A stretch of 64,000 nucleotides of DNA from contig NC_069136.1 in NCBI RefSeq assembly GCF_026914265.1, positions 36,687,406 to 36,751,405 of the forward strand. The letters run 5' to 3'. Position 1 is the stretch's first letter; each line of letters opens with the position of its first letter. The position numbers and the translations under genes were made by a program. Below the pieces are notes generated by a model. That model was not told the origin of the DNA. It saw only the letters and a program-made list of their open reading frames with translations, and ran no database searches. The stretch comes from Mya arenaria (lineage: Eukaryota; Mollusca; Bivalvia; Myida; Myidae). Positions 12,961 through 24,480 of the stretch are shown here, piece after piece.

Positions 12961-13422
12961 CAGTGAATTATTTGAATCTAGAAAAAAATATTAAATCTAG
13001 AATGCTTAGACCAAGTTGAGATTGATATCTCTGGCTGTATACATTGTATAGAGAACAGGGGTGTTGAAGCACTGCTTCAACACCTCTTGACAATGAATAG
13101 AGTATAGTGCACGCTTCCACAATGTATATAGACTATAACAGAGGAGTTGAAGTAAATCTTCAAAATCTCTGGCTGTATACATTGTATAGAGAACAGGGGT
13201 GTTGAAGCACTGCTTCAACACCTCTGAGAATAAATAGAATATATACCGTGCACAGTATATACTGGTATAGAATATAACACCAGTGTATGTACTGTCACGG
13301 TGTATCGAGCATATCCATATAGTGTATAGAGTCTATGCACTGTGTTGATATAAGATATCAATCTCAACTTGGTCTAAGCATTCTAGATTTAATATTTTTT
13401 TCTAGATTCAAATAATTCACTG
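12961..13422. mobile_element. 462-bp element with perfect 69-bp terminal inverted repeats
   Basis: Bases 12961-13029 and 13354-13422 are exact inverted copies. Inside is a direct repeat of about 60 bp at an offset of 138, each copy holding a 25-nt perfect hairpin (13060-13084 and 13198-13222; 12-bp stem, 1-nt loop). No target duplication or coding capacity is evident. Confidence 0.75.
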
Positions 13423-14035
13423 TAACAGATGAAATCTTTTTAGAATTATTCAAAAGTAAGTTTTACAATGAATATATCCACAATTTACTCGCTTGATAGT
13501 TTACATTAAAACAATTTGAAAGCATGTTGTTGTTGTTGAAAACGGTTGTGTGTTGTAGATGCCTAAAAATCGGTAGTAGGATAGAGAGAAGCATTCGAGA
13601 CGTCATTATTATTTAAAATCTAAAAATAAACCAATGAGCAAGCCAAAGCCGAATATACTGTGGCATAGAGGTGGCGTATGTAATTTGTTTTGTTTTGCTA
13701 ATTTCATTCCCTTGAAATAACTTAGTCTTTAAAAAATAAAACGATAACCTTTAAAAAGTAAAAAATGCATAAAACTTTGAAAAACTTACAGCTAACCCCA
13801 GTTTTAGTAATATATTTGTCAGGAGCCGTGAACTTTTCTAAGAAATCAGTTGGTCAAGATTTTTTTTAGAAAAACATTCGGACTTAAGAGAAAATAAGAA
13901 AATATAACCGTGAAAAGTGTTCTTTATTGCGGTGTTTATGGTCTGTTTATGACAAAAGTTCTCCCAATATTAAGAAAGTTATCTTTAAAAAACCTAGCTG
14001 AATCGAGAAGTTTTGTTTACATTTTTGCCATGCAC
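13423..14035. other. 3' flank of the small minus-strand gene
   Basis: AT-rich sequence with no recognised element or gene. Confidence 0.4.
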
Positions 14036-14748
14036 TTAAACAATAAGACACGTGGATTCCCCTCTACCATATCGATGAGACGCCAGGAAATGTATTACGC
14101 TGCAGTCAAACACTTTGCAACAATGTGTGTTGTATTGCAAACTGACTTGTCGCATCTATAGCAAATCTATACGCGCCTTAGGCCATTTTAAAAAATGTAA
14201 ATTCTTAATTATTTTTAATTTTTTGCATTAAAATTGACGTTTTATCATTTTGCTGATTTTAATGACTCCCGTTGATAAGCAAAAACATTATATTATAAAT
14301 GACCAGATCAATTGGTTAAGTTACACGCTCTCAAAATTTCACCACTTTGCACATTTGCCTCGTTTGGGACCAAAATGGCTTATCCGTCTTTGTACATTTT
14401 CTATGAGTCAAAACACATACAGACATACAATTGTGAAAGTCACACTCACTTACAATGCTTACAATACTTACGAGCGAATAATTGCATGCCGCAGTACCCG
14501 AAAATGACGTCACAAGTCACTTGGATTTACCGCTGTGTGTTTTTTGATGTCCCGAAATATACGTGACTCTGAAACCCACCTCTTGGTACGCGATATCCAG
14601 CGACTACAGGATCATAAAGAGAGTTTCCAACATATGTGTAAGAAGAAAAACAATCCGTAGGACTTATATTTTTAGCTAAACTATTTTCTCCATCTTTGGA
14701 AGATTTCGAGACACCAGATTTCCGAAAAGTTGGCATTGAATGTGTCAT
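14036..14748 (-). CDS. Small two-exon protein of unknown function
   Basis: The join is 14748-14531 and 14099-14036, giving 93 residues. The donor CAGCG|GTAAAT at 14530 and the acceptor GACTGCAG ending at 14100 join in phase 2, and the second exon stops with TAA after 20 residues. The protein has a polar N-terminus, a Tyr/Gly/Pro-rich middle (SLYDPVVAGYRVPRGGF) and a C-terminal SHRYGRG stretch. There is no signal peptide, membrane segment or domain I can name. Its composition recalls small axonemal microtubule inner proteins, but that is only an impression. A second Met lies four codons into the frame. It sits between the methyltransferase paralogues on the same strand. The even composition and clean splice phase favour a real gene. 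Confidence 0.5.
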
Positions 14749-15480
14749 TATCTTTTATTTACAAACAATCTCGGTATTTTTGTTTCAATATACAATCGCC
14801 ACAAAATTATAAAAAAAAATCACATCGTGAACACCAACGTAAATATTTCATATAATACAATGAATACAAAGTTTAGTTTCCAAGCGTATTCAAGGCCCGC
14901 CTAATTTATGAAAAAAAAAGAAAAAAAGTTTCATATCTTTGTCAGTGTGGGTGAAATAGAATAAAAAAAGAGAGAAGCGCTGTTAACTGAGGATTAGAAC
15001 GAGATGAAGGAACCGAAAGAGGGAAGTTGGGTGATGAGGAGAGGGGTTCAGAAGAGATGAAGATATAACGAGAATAGTGGGAACGGGAAATGGGGAGATA
15101 GGTAGAACCATCTCGTTAAAACTAAAAGACATGATTGTAACAGTATAAGTTAATAACACTAATTATAATGATACTATTGTGTTGCTTGATAGTTTTTCAA
15201 AATACATGTAGAACAACATGAAGTTGACATTTTGATGTATAATTCGCGCTTCCATATAAACTATTTTTGAAAAACGAGGATTTTCCTGTCCTATTACACA
15301 GCTGCAAATCCATATTAATCCTAAACAAAAGCCAGGTGAGACAACAGGATATTCTCTTTGGTAAAGTAAACATAAACATAAAAAAGAACAACCAGAGTTC
15401 GAACGTGTCTACAGTTGACACATTCAGATGGTATCATAGGTGGCTATCTGCCAGGGATTCAGTGATTGATACTAAATGGA
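14749..15480. other. Intergenic, purine-rich segment
   Basis: Contains a GA-rich stretch at about 14990-15100 and AT-rich sequence. No coding region is recognised. Confidence 0.4.
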
Positions 15481-16210
15481 ATTTCAGCTGAAGGCCAAAC
15501 TGACCTTGAACTTCGACCCAATGACCTCAAATTCCATAAGTGTATCTACTGTACACGACCAACCTGTCCCAGTGATATCAACATGCTTACCAGTGTTGAA
15601 TTTCCTTGGTCCTAGCTTTTGATCGGAAACATTTTACCAGCTTAGCGCAACTGCATTCTTGACCTTCCGTCCTAAAATCTGCAGGGTTCAGCTGCAAGTG
15701 AGCAACCTGCCTACCAAGTGTTTAGGTCCCTTGGCTACAGCATAATTCAGTGGTTGATACGGAACGGATTTTCAACTCAAGGATATTGACCTCCTAATAT
15801 CAAAAAAAGAATAGGCTTTACTGTTAACAAACTTACATGCTATGTTTGAAGTCCCTGTGTCAAATTGTTCTTCAGTTATTGATCGTAAACGGATTTCCAT
15901 GTCAAGTTCACCACGACCTTGATTTTCGGCTCAATGACCTCAAATGCAATAGGTCAACCTAGTTAAGGTCCCCTACCTACGCATTCTTTAGTAATCGATA
16001 GGAAACGAATTTTTCAGCTCAAGGTTACCACGACCTTGAATTTTGACCCACTGAATTCAAAATCAATAGTGTTCGTTTACTGGTCATGACCAACCTTCCA
16101 ACTGAGTTTGAGGTCCCTTTGACTGAATATTTTCTATAAGTTATAGATGGGCAACTGGTCGGACGGATAGATGGTGCAATTACTATATGCCATCATTTGT
16201 GGGCATAAAA
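15480..16210. repeat. Degenerate repeat rich in GACCTTGA phrases, unit 1
   Basis: Repeated variants of 'gaccttgaac..cgacccaatgacctcaaa' recur at roughly 130-160 bp. The block ends in a stretch with 'ggacggatagatgg' and 'atatgccatcatttgtgggcat'. It looks like one copy of an unclassified interspersed repeat; a second, related block follows. Confidence 0.5.
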
Positions 16211-17634
16211 ACCACGTTTTTTCTAGATTCTAGTGATCTACTAATTGGCCTGACGTGACCAGTCCTATCAAAATTAATCGTTTCAGCCTTTAACCTTAAA
16301 GTATGACCTTGACCCATGCGTGGTTTTGTGCGCCACTCTCAACTCATCATGGTGTACCTTCATGGCAAAGTTTTGTGAAAAACCTTTTATGAAGGGTCAA
16401 GCCTTGACAAGAATAATTTAAATCGTTGACCTGGAAGTGCGACCTTGACCTTCCAGATACAGACCTAGGACTAGTGCGTAACACGCCCTCTCATCATGGT
16501 GACCCTTCCTGCTAAGCTTTTTTGAAAATCCTAAAATGTATGGCCAAGATACAGCTATGACAAGTTATTTCAACCTTTGCCCTTTTAGTCTGACTTTGAG
16601 ATTTAAGGTATGGACCTGGGTCTTGTTCGGGACATGCAACCTCATCATTGGAACCTTCATGGTTAGTTTTTTTGAAAATTCTATAATGCATGGTCAAGTA
16701 AACAGCCCGGACAAAGTTCAGTCTGGACGGTTGCATAGACGCACGGGCATACACTGAACTGCCATTGTGACAACTAGGTCTTGATCTAACACAAGGGCTT
16801 GACAAAAATCAGGCTTTGAGCGTAGGTACAGCTTTTAATCATGTTCAGATGACTGATATTTGTAGATAAACATGTATCCTCAGGGAATAAGTAAATATGA
16901 TGTTAATTTCAATGATGATTATGAGTTATGACCATGACCTTTTACTCTTTGACCTCAAAATCCATATGGGTCATCTACTGGTCACCCCAAAGCTAAATGT
17001 CAAGTTTGCTATGGGTGCAGGCATTGTTGATTTATCACTAAATCTTTTTACATTCAAGGTCACAGTGACCTTGACCTTTGACTCGATGACTCCTAAAATC
17101 AATAGGAGTCATCTACGGGTCAGGCACAGCCTCTATGTCAAGTGTGATGATCATAGGGCCAGGCAATGTTGAAATATCACTTCGAGAAGCTTTGTTAACC
17201 GTTTCAGATTAAAGGTCACTATGACCTTTACCTTTGGCCCAATGACCCCTTAAATCATTTGGGGTCAACTACTGGACAGGTCCAACCTTCATGTCAAGCT
17301 TGACGACCATAGGTCTAGGAATTGTTGAGTATGGTTCAAGGTCACTGTGACCTTGACCTTTGACCAGATGATCCCTAAATCAAGCTTTGACAACCTTTTT
17401 CCATTAAAGGTCACAAGGACCATGTCCTTTGACCCCTTAAATCAATAGGGGTCATCTACTGCTCAGGCCCAACGTTCATGTCAAGTTTGAAGACCATGTA
17501 TCCAGGAATTGTCGAGTTTCAGCACTCAGACAAGGGTTGGACTACCGACGGAGAGAAGGACCAACCGGCCAAACAACCGACCGACCGACATGTGCAAAGC
17601 AATATACCCTCTCTTCTTCGAAGGGGGGCTTAAT
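16210..17634. repeat. Degenerate repeat with three perfect inverted AGGTCA palindromes
   Basis: Internal units of about 125-155 bp repeat the phrase 'caaggtcactgtgaccttgacctttga...atca.taggggtcatctactggtcaggcc'. Palindromes AGGTCAnnnTGACCT occur at 17057-17071, 17213-17227 and 17339-17353. The block ends with 'gaccgaccgacatgtgcaaag'. It has no gene; the frames seen are repeat-derived. Confidence 0.6.
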
Positions 17635-17759
17635 AAACACAAACACAGTCATTTCTCTTTATCAATTTAATAATTCTGAGTATTTAATTTGAAACATTCA
17701 ACATACATATGAAACAGTATAAGCATCTCATATAAAAGAACAACAAAATGTATAATTTA

Positions 17760-18375
17760 ATTACGAAAATTATCAAATAAACAAAAATAATCTGTGTTAT
17801 ATCCAAGTAATACTGGTACATATCATAGGGATTCAAATAAGCAAAAAAAACTGTGTAATATCCATTTAATACTGGTACATGTCATAGGGAATTCAAATAA
17901 ACAAAATTAATCTGTATACTTCTATCTAAGTTATACTGGTAGATTTCATAGGGATTCAAATAAACAAAAATAGTCTGTGTACAACTATCCAAGTAATACT
18001 GGTAAATAATCTGTGTATTACTATCCAAGTAATACTGGTAAATAATCTGTGTATTACTATCCAAGTAATACTGGTAAATAATCTGTGTATTACTATCCAA
18101 GTAATACTGGTAAATAATCTGTGTACAACTATCCAAGTAATACTGGTACATAATCTGTGTATTACTATCCAAATAATACTGGTAAATAATCTGTGTACAA
18201 CTATCCAAGTAATACTGGTAAATAATCTGTGTATTACTATCCAAGTAATACTGGTAAATAATCTGTGTATTACTATCCAAGTAATACTGGTAAATAATCT
18301 GTGTATAATGCTATCCAAGTAATACTGGTACATATCATAGGAATTCAAATAAACAAAATTAATCTGTGTACATAT
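17760..18375. repeat. 36-bp minisatellite with longer flanking units
   Basis: The core at about 17990-18330 is some nine tandem copies of a 36-bp unit containing CTGTGTATTACTATCCAAG and TAATACTGGTAAATAAT. Longer related units with 'catagggattcaaataaac' flank it. Because 36 is a multiple of three, two minus-strand frames stay open for about 130 codons; I regard both as artefacts of the repeat. Confidence 0.85.
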
Positions 18376-19393
18376 CGTTGGGATTAATTTTGAGTAATAC
18401 TATATATACAAGTTAAATAGGTGAAACATAATAGCACATTGTACATACAAAAAAATACATTTTTATTTAACATACTTTTAACATTTTAATTTATTTAACA
18501 TACTTTTTACATTTTAACATGCACAAAGACACAGATTTTCTTCATTACCTAATATTAACAAAGGCTTTTTTTATATTTTGATATTTTCCTTTTTTCGATT
18601 AGAACTACAAGGTTTTGAATCCCAGAAATTACAATATGGATCGCTTGTGCATACACCAATGTGAGGCCTTAGAGCAAGTTTGATGTAGTTCCCTCTTCCC
18701 ATGTATATATAAATATATCTTTAAATAGAGATATGACTTAAACTCATAGAGCCTTGGACTGTGAGCAGAAATAAAACATTTGCAAAATTAAAGCAATTTG
18801 AAGTTCAAAAATTGTACATAATACTGAAATAACAAGAGAGCTGCAAAGCAAACAGCATAATAATTGAACAAGGGACATAACTCACCAACTCTGGGCCTTG
18901 CTTTACATTTAATCATAAATAAAACCCAAAAAAATCCATTGCACACATTACAACTGTTAATGCCCTGTAGGCTTGAATCATTAATAAAAATAAAAATAAA
19001 CACTTAACTATGACATAGTTTCATCCAAATAGATGTTTCTATTAAGGTTACCCTGCTACCTGAGGCTTGTCCCAAGTTCAAATTGCCCTAATCATTTCCG
19101 TCCATAAATTTTTTGCATGAATAGGTTTATCTTATGGCATCATTATTTATATAACTTCTTGGAATTCCTTTTTACACGCATGAAATGTGGATTACATATA
19201 TGTCTTTGCTTAATTTGAGCCTATGATTTTATTAAATATCTTAAATTTGACCGATTAGTATCCATGCATTTTTTCTACAGCTTATACTGCATAAACACAC
19301 AAAAAATACGAAAGTATGAACACAGCAAATATATGACAGTGTGAACAAAGGAAAAATAAAAATCAATCTTTCAATAGAAGAAAAAAACATATT
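18376..19393. other. Intergenic AT-rich DNA
   Basis: No coding, RNA or clear repeat feature seen apart from a short duplication of 'tttatttaacatactttt' near 18460-18510. Confidence 0.4.
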
Positions 19394-19641
19394 GTGATGG
19401 GTAGTGTTGTTCCGATGATCGATTATAATCGAAAATTGATTGGTTGCCCCAGAAGTCGGCGACAATCGATTGGTCATAATCGATCATCGGTTCAACCAGA
19501 GTTGCTTTTCGTCTTCGTTTTCCACTCGCCAGGGAACATCACTGCGTTAGAGATTCGTCCTTTACTTTTCGTTCATTACCGCCTATTTTCTTTTGCTTCA
19601 TTTATATATTTGGAGCTGTTCATTTCTTATCGTTAAACAAT

Positions 19642-19854
19642 ATGGCTGACCAAGCGCCAAATCTGGAAGACGAAATATTTCCCTATTCTGGGGGCAAAGC
19701 CAGATCGAGAGTATGGACTCACTTTGGCTTCAACACAAAAAAGCCAGGCCCACCTACCAAAGAAAATCTTGATATGGATTATGCTGTGTGCTGGCTTTGT
19801 AACAAGAAATATGCAAACAAAGGTTGGCTGTCAAACTTTTTCCATTCGTTCTAA
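19642..19854 (+). pseudogene. BED zinc-finger N-terminus of a hAT transposase, truncated
   Basis: The 70-residue frame starts MADQAPN. It contains SRVWTHFGF and then VCWLCNKKYANKG, which give the aromatic residues and the Cys-x2-Cys pair of a BED-type DNA-binding finger. The His part of the finger and everything after it are missing; the frame runs into unrelated sequence and stops. BED fingers bind transposon ends in hAT transposases and in host ZBED proteins. Its position just inside the left end of a hAT element supports a transposase origin. Confidence 0.65.
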
Positions 19855-19968
19855 ATGCGGACTGTTTTCTTTTTGTTTTGGCAATGCAATTAGCACGTTG
19901 GAACATTTGATACGATGGTCAGAAAGAATGTTCCCTTATTTTTTTTCAATTGATAAGTAAATTTAACC

Positions 19969-21493
19969 CAAGAGGCCCAAAAGGGCCTATGCTCTACTGG
20001 CATGGCTCTTGTGGTCATTTTCAATCCAGAGCATGTACGTTTGAGTAATAGGCAACAAATATATAGTTCACTTTTAGTGTTTGGGTTAGCTGAAAACCCT
20101 GCATGTTCAACATCTGAGGACAGGAAGTGTTGTAAGCAGATTAGTTGCATGAACTATTTTAATATGTGCCAAGTAAAGGTAATCCGAGGGTAAAAAATAT
20201 TTGCTTTCAAAACTGTACTCATGGTCAAAATTTCATTTCTGTAGCTTTAAAAATAAAGTCGGTCAAAGGTCAAAGTCAAGGACATCCGAGGACAACATTA
20301 ATGCTTGTTTGCAAAACTGTTCACATGGTCATAATTTCATTACTGTAGCTTTAAAAATTAATAAGTAAGTCAAAAGGGGTGGGGCCAGCTTTTGCCCAAG
20401 GGGCATAATTTCAAATGTTTTCAATTGCATCATATGATGCTCCACAACAAATATCAAAGGTATGGGCCTTGTGGTTTGAAATAAGAAGATTTTGAAAATA
20501 TTTCTTTAATAAGTCTCTAGGAAAATAGAGACACCCAGGGCAGTGCCAGTTTTGACCCAAGGGGCATAATCTGAACAACCATGGTAGTGGACCACTAAAT
20601 AAAGCCTTGTTCAAAATAGCAAGGATTTGCATAGTGGTTTCAGACAAAAAAGTTTTTAACATTTCTCAATTTAAGGAGGGGGGGGGGGAGTCTGTCCCTT
20701 ACAAAGAAAAGAGAACTCTTCCCTGGAAGGGCCTCCGCCAACATCACCGAGGTCTTTTGCATTTGCCGCATTGGTCCCTTGCGGGACAATCTCCGTGGGG
20801 GGTGGGGGCAGTAATGACCCCAGGGGCATAATTTGAACAAACCTTCACAAGCAATTGTGACTTTACATGTAAACTTGCCAAAAATACACTTCGCTCATGT
20901 AGACTTGGCTAAAAATAGACTTAGCTTAAAATAGCATTTTTTATACTTTCAAGACCCATAATCCAGGCATGCATGGGCAGATCTGGCTGGTTTTCAAAAG
21001 GAACCAAGTTCTAATGGATATCTAAATACTGTACAAGTTTCGTCGAGATACAATGTATCATGTTCACAAGCAATTGTTTACAGACAAACTGATTTTTTAA
21101 TACTTTCAAGGCCCATAATCTAGGCATGAATGGTCGGATCTGGCTGGTTTTCGAAAGGAACCGAGCTCTAATGGATATCTAAACACTGTACAAGTTTCAC
21201 CGAGATAAAATCAAAACTGAAGAGTGTATCGTGTTCACAAGCTAGTGTTTACACAATAGCATTTTTTTATACTAACAAGGGCCATAATCTAGGCATGCAT
21301 GGGCGGATCTGGCGGGTTTTCGAAAGGAACCAAGCTCTAATGGATATCTAGATACGGTTCAAGTTTCATCGAGATACAATCAAAACTGAAGACTGTATCG
21401 TGTTCACAAGCAATTGTTTACAGACGCAAGAACGCACGGATGCACATACTACGTACACATTACCATCGCATAAGCCTTTGGCCAGTAGAGCTA
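19969..21493. repeat. Interspersed repeat 'aagaggcccaaaagg', copy 1
   Basis: Begins AAGAGGCCCAAAAGGGCC and ends near CCAGTAGAGCTAAAA. It contains three diverged tandem units of about 150-170 bp around 'ggatctggctggttttcgaaagg', between about 20940 and 21430. A second copy with the same start, end and internal units lies at 50033-51364. The family is unclassified and shows no coding domain. Confidence 0.7.
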
Positions 21494-22253
21494 AAAATTG
21501 AATTAAAATTGAAAATGAAATATAGCTGTTAAATTCACTCAAATTAGTTTCGTTTTAACATGTTCATGTTCCTTTTTTTGTTGTTTGTTCATTCATAAAT
21601 AAAACTAGTAATTGATTTAATGCATATGTTTGCATTTGGTGTTGTCAACAAACCACTTGGGTAAACAAGGCATGACAGTTGTACTATATGACAGTCTACA
21701 TTCTGAGACTAAGACTTTGATGCAACATAAAACTCAGACTGTAGAGTGAAGCAGTTTGATTATTACAGTATTTATTTGGCTCATAGTGATAAAAGAAAAT
21801 CCAACTTCAAACATGGTACATTTACATGTATAACATAAGCTTAGTTTAAAATGATTATGATTTATTAACTTATTGTACAAAATACTACAAATACTACTGC
21901 ATTTAAGGTAAAGTCAGAAATGGTCCAACCGAATGTTCTATCGATATTCGGTAACTTGAGTGGAACCGATCCCCATCACTAGTGATGCGTACACAACCCG
22001 TTACCTAAGTTGACATGGACTTTGATCATAAAGGTAATGTTGAATAAAAATAAATTTCATTTTTACAAGAAGTGAGGGGGTTTCCAAATATCCAAGATGT
22101 CGTCCAACTGGTGGCCACTGCTAGTCACACAATCCTCGAAAACTTGAAGATCAGATCTACTGTAAACTTTGTTGCAATTCAAACCTCATGAATACACTAT
22201 GTCAAACTAACCCGACTGACAGATCTAACTATAAGGAGGCAGTCCTATGTGTA

Positions 22254-23033
22254 CAGGGATGGAAACTAACGGTTGCCCGTTCTCCCGAGGCGAGGTATTT
22301 TCAGATTGGGCGAGTTAATTGTCTCAGATGGTAGTCCGGCCGGGCAATAAGTTTTTTTGGGAACGTTTTCTTTTTCATTTTGCAATTATTCCTGTCGTAA
22401 AAATGACAGATCAAAACAAACGGCAGATGCTTGTTTTCGCTTCGAGCAAATGATCAATACATTCACCCCTCTCGGCGCTATTGTTATATCCAATGAAATC
22501 GTTCGATACTTATGCTCTGGCCTGTACAGCCAATGAAAGCGGTCGTTTTAGTTTTATTCTTTATCGTAATGGCGGCGCCCTAGTCGACCGTTGTTGTGAC
22601 ATTTTATAAACAATGTGGCGTTTCCTAGATGGCTTGAGTCCTCCTAAAAACTGTCAACGGCAAACAGAAAATGATAAAAAAATCTACAATCATGAATACG
22701 ATCAATCAAAACGTAAACGTGAATTCCAAAACACCTGGAAGGAAAACAGACCATGGCTTCTTAACTTGCAAGAAAAAGGTATGCAGTGTGAAAACTGTAT
22801 TGCACAAGGATGTACAAACTCTTTTGTTTCGGGGTGTTCTTATCTGAAAGTTGATAACTACTTTTTTTCAGTCGTGAATGATTAGTTATATGGTTTTAAG
22901 AAGGAAATAAAATTTAACATTGTTCTTTTCTTGCTAAAAAATAAGGGCTCATAGATTTTAAGACGGGCAACCAAAACCCAAAAGTTGGTGCCCAAACGGG
23001 CAACCATGCTGGCAAAGTTAGTTTCCATTCCTG
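22254..23033 (+). mobile_element. hAT-like inverted-repeat element with zinc-finger exon
   Basis: The left end CAGGGATGGAAACTAAC (22254) is matched in inverted form at 23017-23033. Motifs around 'gggcaacc' also occur near both ends. Inside is a frame resembling the N-terminal finger of ZNF862/KIAA-type hAT proteins. No clean 8-bp flanking duplication is visible, so the limits are tentative. Confidence 0.55.
22613..22885 (+). pseudogene. N-terminal zinc-finger exon of a hAT/ZNF862-like protein
   Basis: MWRFLDG opens the frame. A basic stretch (KRKREFQNTW) is followed by RPWLLNLQEKGMQCENC, the pattern 'F..W....PWL......M.C..C' found before the dimerisation/transposase part of ZNF862-like hAT derivatives. 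A second Cys (CTNSF) follows. The rest of the gene is not in frame here. It may be a first exon, since related transposase remnants begin about 150 bp downstream. Confidence 0.5.
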
Positions 23034-23039
23034 GCGTAG

Positions 23040-23335
23040 ATAGCAAGGAAGAAAGTACCATACTGCATGTCATGAAAGTGTGTACTGGTTGGCCAAGGAA
23101 TGCATTCCTCTCAGAAAGTATGGCAACTTGATGATGCTGTAAAGAGTTTTTAGGAATACAAAATATAGGCTCTTTGAAGGATGGGAAAAACATTGACTTT
23201 ATCAGTTGCAATACAGCTCGAGACATTCTGTCTGCTTTGTAAGACTGTATAGAAAGTGGTGTGACAGAAAAGTTACAGAAGTCACCATCAATAACCATCA
23301 TGATAGATGAGACTGACATAGTTGTACATCACTTT
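23040..23335 (+). pseudogene. hAT transposase fragment (ZNF862-like), broken
   Basis: The plus strand, in changing frames, reads VYWLAKECIPLRKYGNLM at about 23080-23140 and SPSITIMIDETDI at about 23280-23320. These resemble the conserved 'W.AKE.I' and 'LL.DESTDI' blocks of hAT transposases; the Asp in the second block is one of the catalytic carboxylates. Stops and frame changes lie between them, and the C-terminal hATC region is absent. It lies just outside the right end of the element at 22254-23033, so it may belong to an older, larger copy. Confidence 0.5.
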
Positions 23336-23950
23336 TAAAGTGTGTTTAAGTGCAAGAGTTGTGGATCCCATTGACTTGAAACAATCTACTTTATTTCTTT
23401 TAACTACATTTAATAAGCTCAGTAAACAGCAATTATTACCATTTTAAAATTAATCCAATTTGAATTCACAGATAATCAAATTAAATTTAAAGTGATCCCT
23501 GTGTGCTGTTGTAATCACATGACCACCACATGATCAAAGGATGAGAGGGCAATGCAACAAGAGTCCTGATTAGCTGCCTTGAGCCGCATGCAATGAAAAA
23601 GGCTCGCAAGACACCTAGACCCAGAACATCTGAGTAAGAACATGTTTACCAACTAAGCTTCTGCTATAAATCATGGGGTAAATATTATACATATTTTGAT
23701 GTATAATATGATCCATTTGTCCCTTTTTCCACTTGTTTCACAAAATATTTACTTTTTTATCACTTATAACACAACTTTTCACTTAGAACACAACTTTTCA
23801 TGCATAATATTCATAATTCAGATAGTCATCTTAAACAAAACAGCAAGTGAAAAAACTATACACAGACATACAATCAGTACCAATACCAATTATATAACCT
23901 ACAGGTGGTAAAAATGGCAGTGTATTGAGACAAATTTCACTTGTGTATTT
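23336..23950. other. Intergenic AT-rich DNA
   Basis: No feature recognised. Confidence 0.4.
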
Positions 23951-24480
23951 ACAGACTCCAACATGCCATGTCAGGAAAGTCGCTAAGTCTCAAAAACCTC
24001 GGGAAAGTCTGAACGCATGCTGCTCCACACTTTCGGTGTAGCGACTCAACACAATGACCAAATAAGCCACACATCCACTGACATCTAAACAAATTCATGT
24101 GACATACACAGCTTAATCCAATGATTCTGACAAAAAACAAGCCTGTGAAAACTATTGGAGACGGCAACTGCCTGTAAAGAGCTGCTTCTTCAGCACTGAC
24201 AGCTGGGTCTAAGAACAAACACAAGTTAATACCTCTGATGTCTGGTCTTAAAATAATTCACCACAAACCACACTACGATGTAAAGAAGCCACACAGTGAA
24301 TTCCTCGGTGAGGCCCAAATTGTCACTAGCGCTTACACTGGTTAAATTCACCAGTCTGCAACATTGGGTGCATTTGCAGTTATGGTCAATATATAAACAC
24401 ACCCCATGGTCCGTCACTGTTAAGAACACTTCAACTAATTTCATGTTGACGATCAGTGTCTATCAATGTCTTCAACTTGC
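23951..24480 (+). pseudogene. OTU-like cysteine protease pseudogene
   Basis: The plus strand reads KPVKTIGDGNCL at about 24140-24174, followed at once by TAA (24175-24177) and then RAASSALTGS-like sequence. GDGNCL is the catalytic-cysteine motif of OTU deubiquitinase-like proteases (D-G-N-C). Further on, SEFLGEAQIVTSAYTG fits the segment before the catalytic His. Several in-frame stops before and after make it a dead copy. Such OTU genes often travel in transposons, and it lies beside hAT debris. Confidence 0.5.

Larger units (their letters stand above)
19402..21981 (+). mobile_element. hAT transposon remnant with 8-bp target duplication
   Basis: The left end starts TAGTG (19402) and the right end finishes CACTA (21981). 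The flanks are GTGATGGG (19394-19401) and GTGATGCG (21982-21989), an 8-bp duplication with one difference, as expected for hAT. It carries a BED-finger exon fragment (19642-19851) but no catalytic domain. A separate repeat (19969-21493) makes up most of its length. Non-autonomous and decayed. Confidence 0.75.

Noticed and set aside
17882..18348. Two long minus-strand open frames (130 and 132 codons)
   Set aside because: Both follow from the 36-bp tandem repeat, overlap each other and have no gene-like start or domain.
22882..23319. 145-codon minus-strand frame
   Set aside because: It is the antisense shadow of hAT transposase fragments readable on the plus strand.
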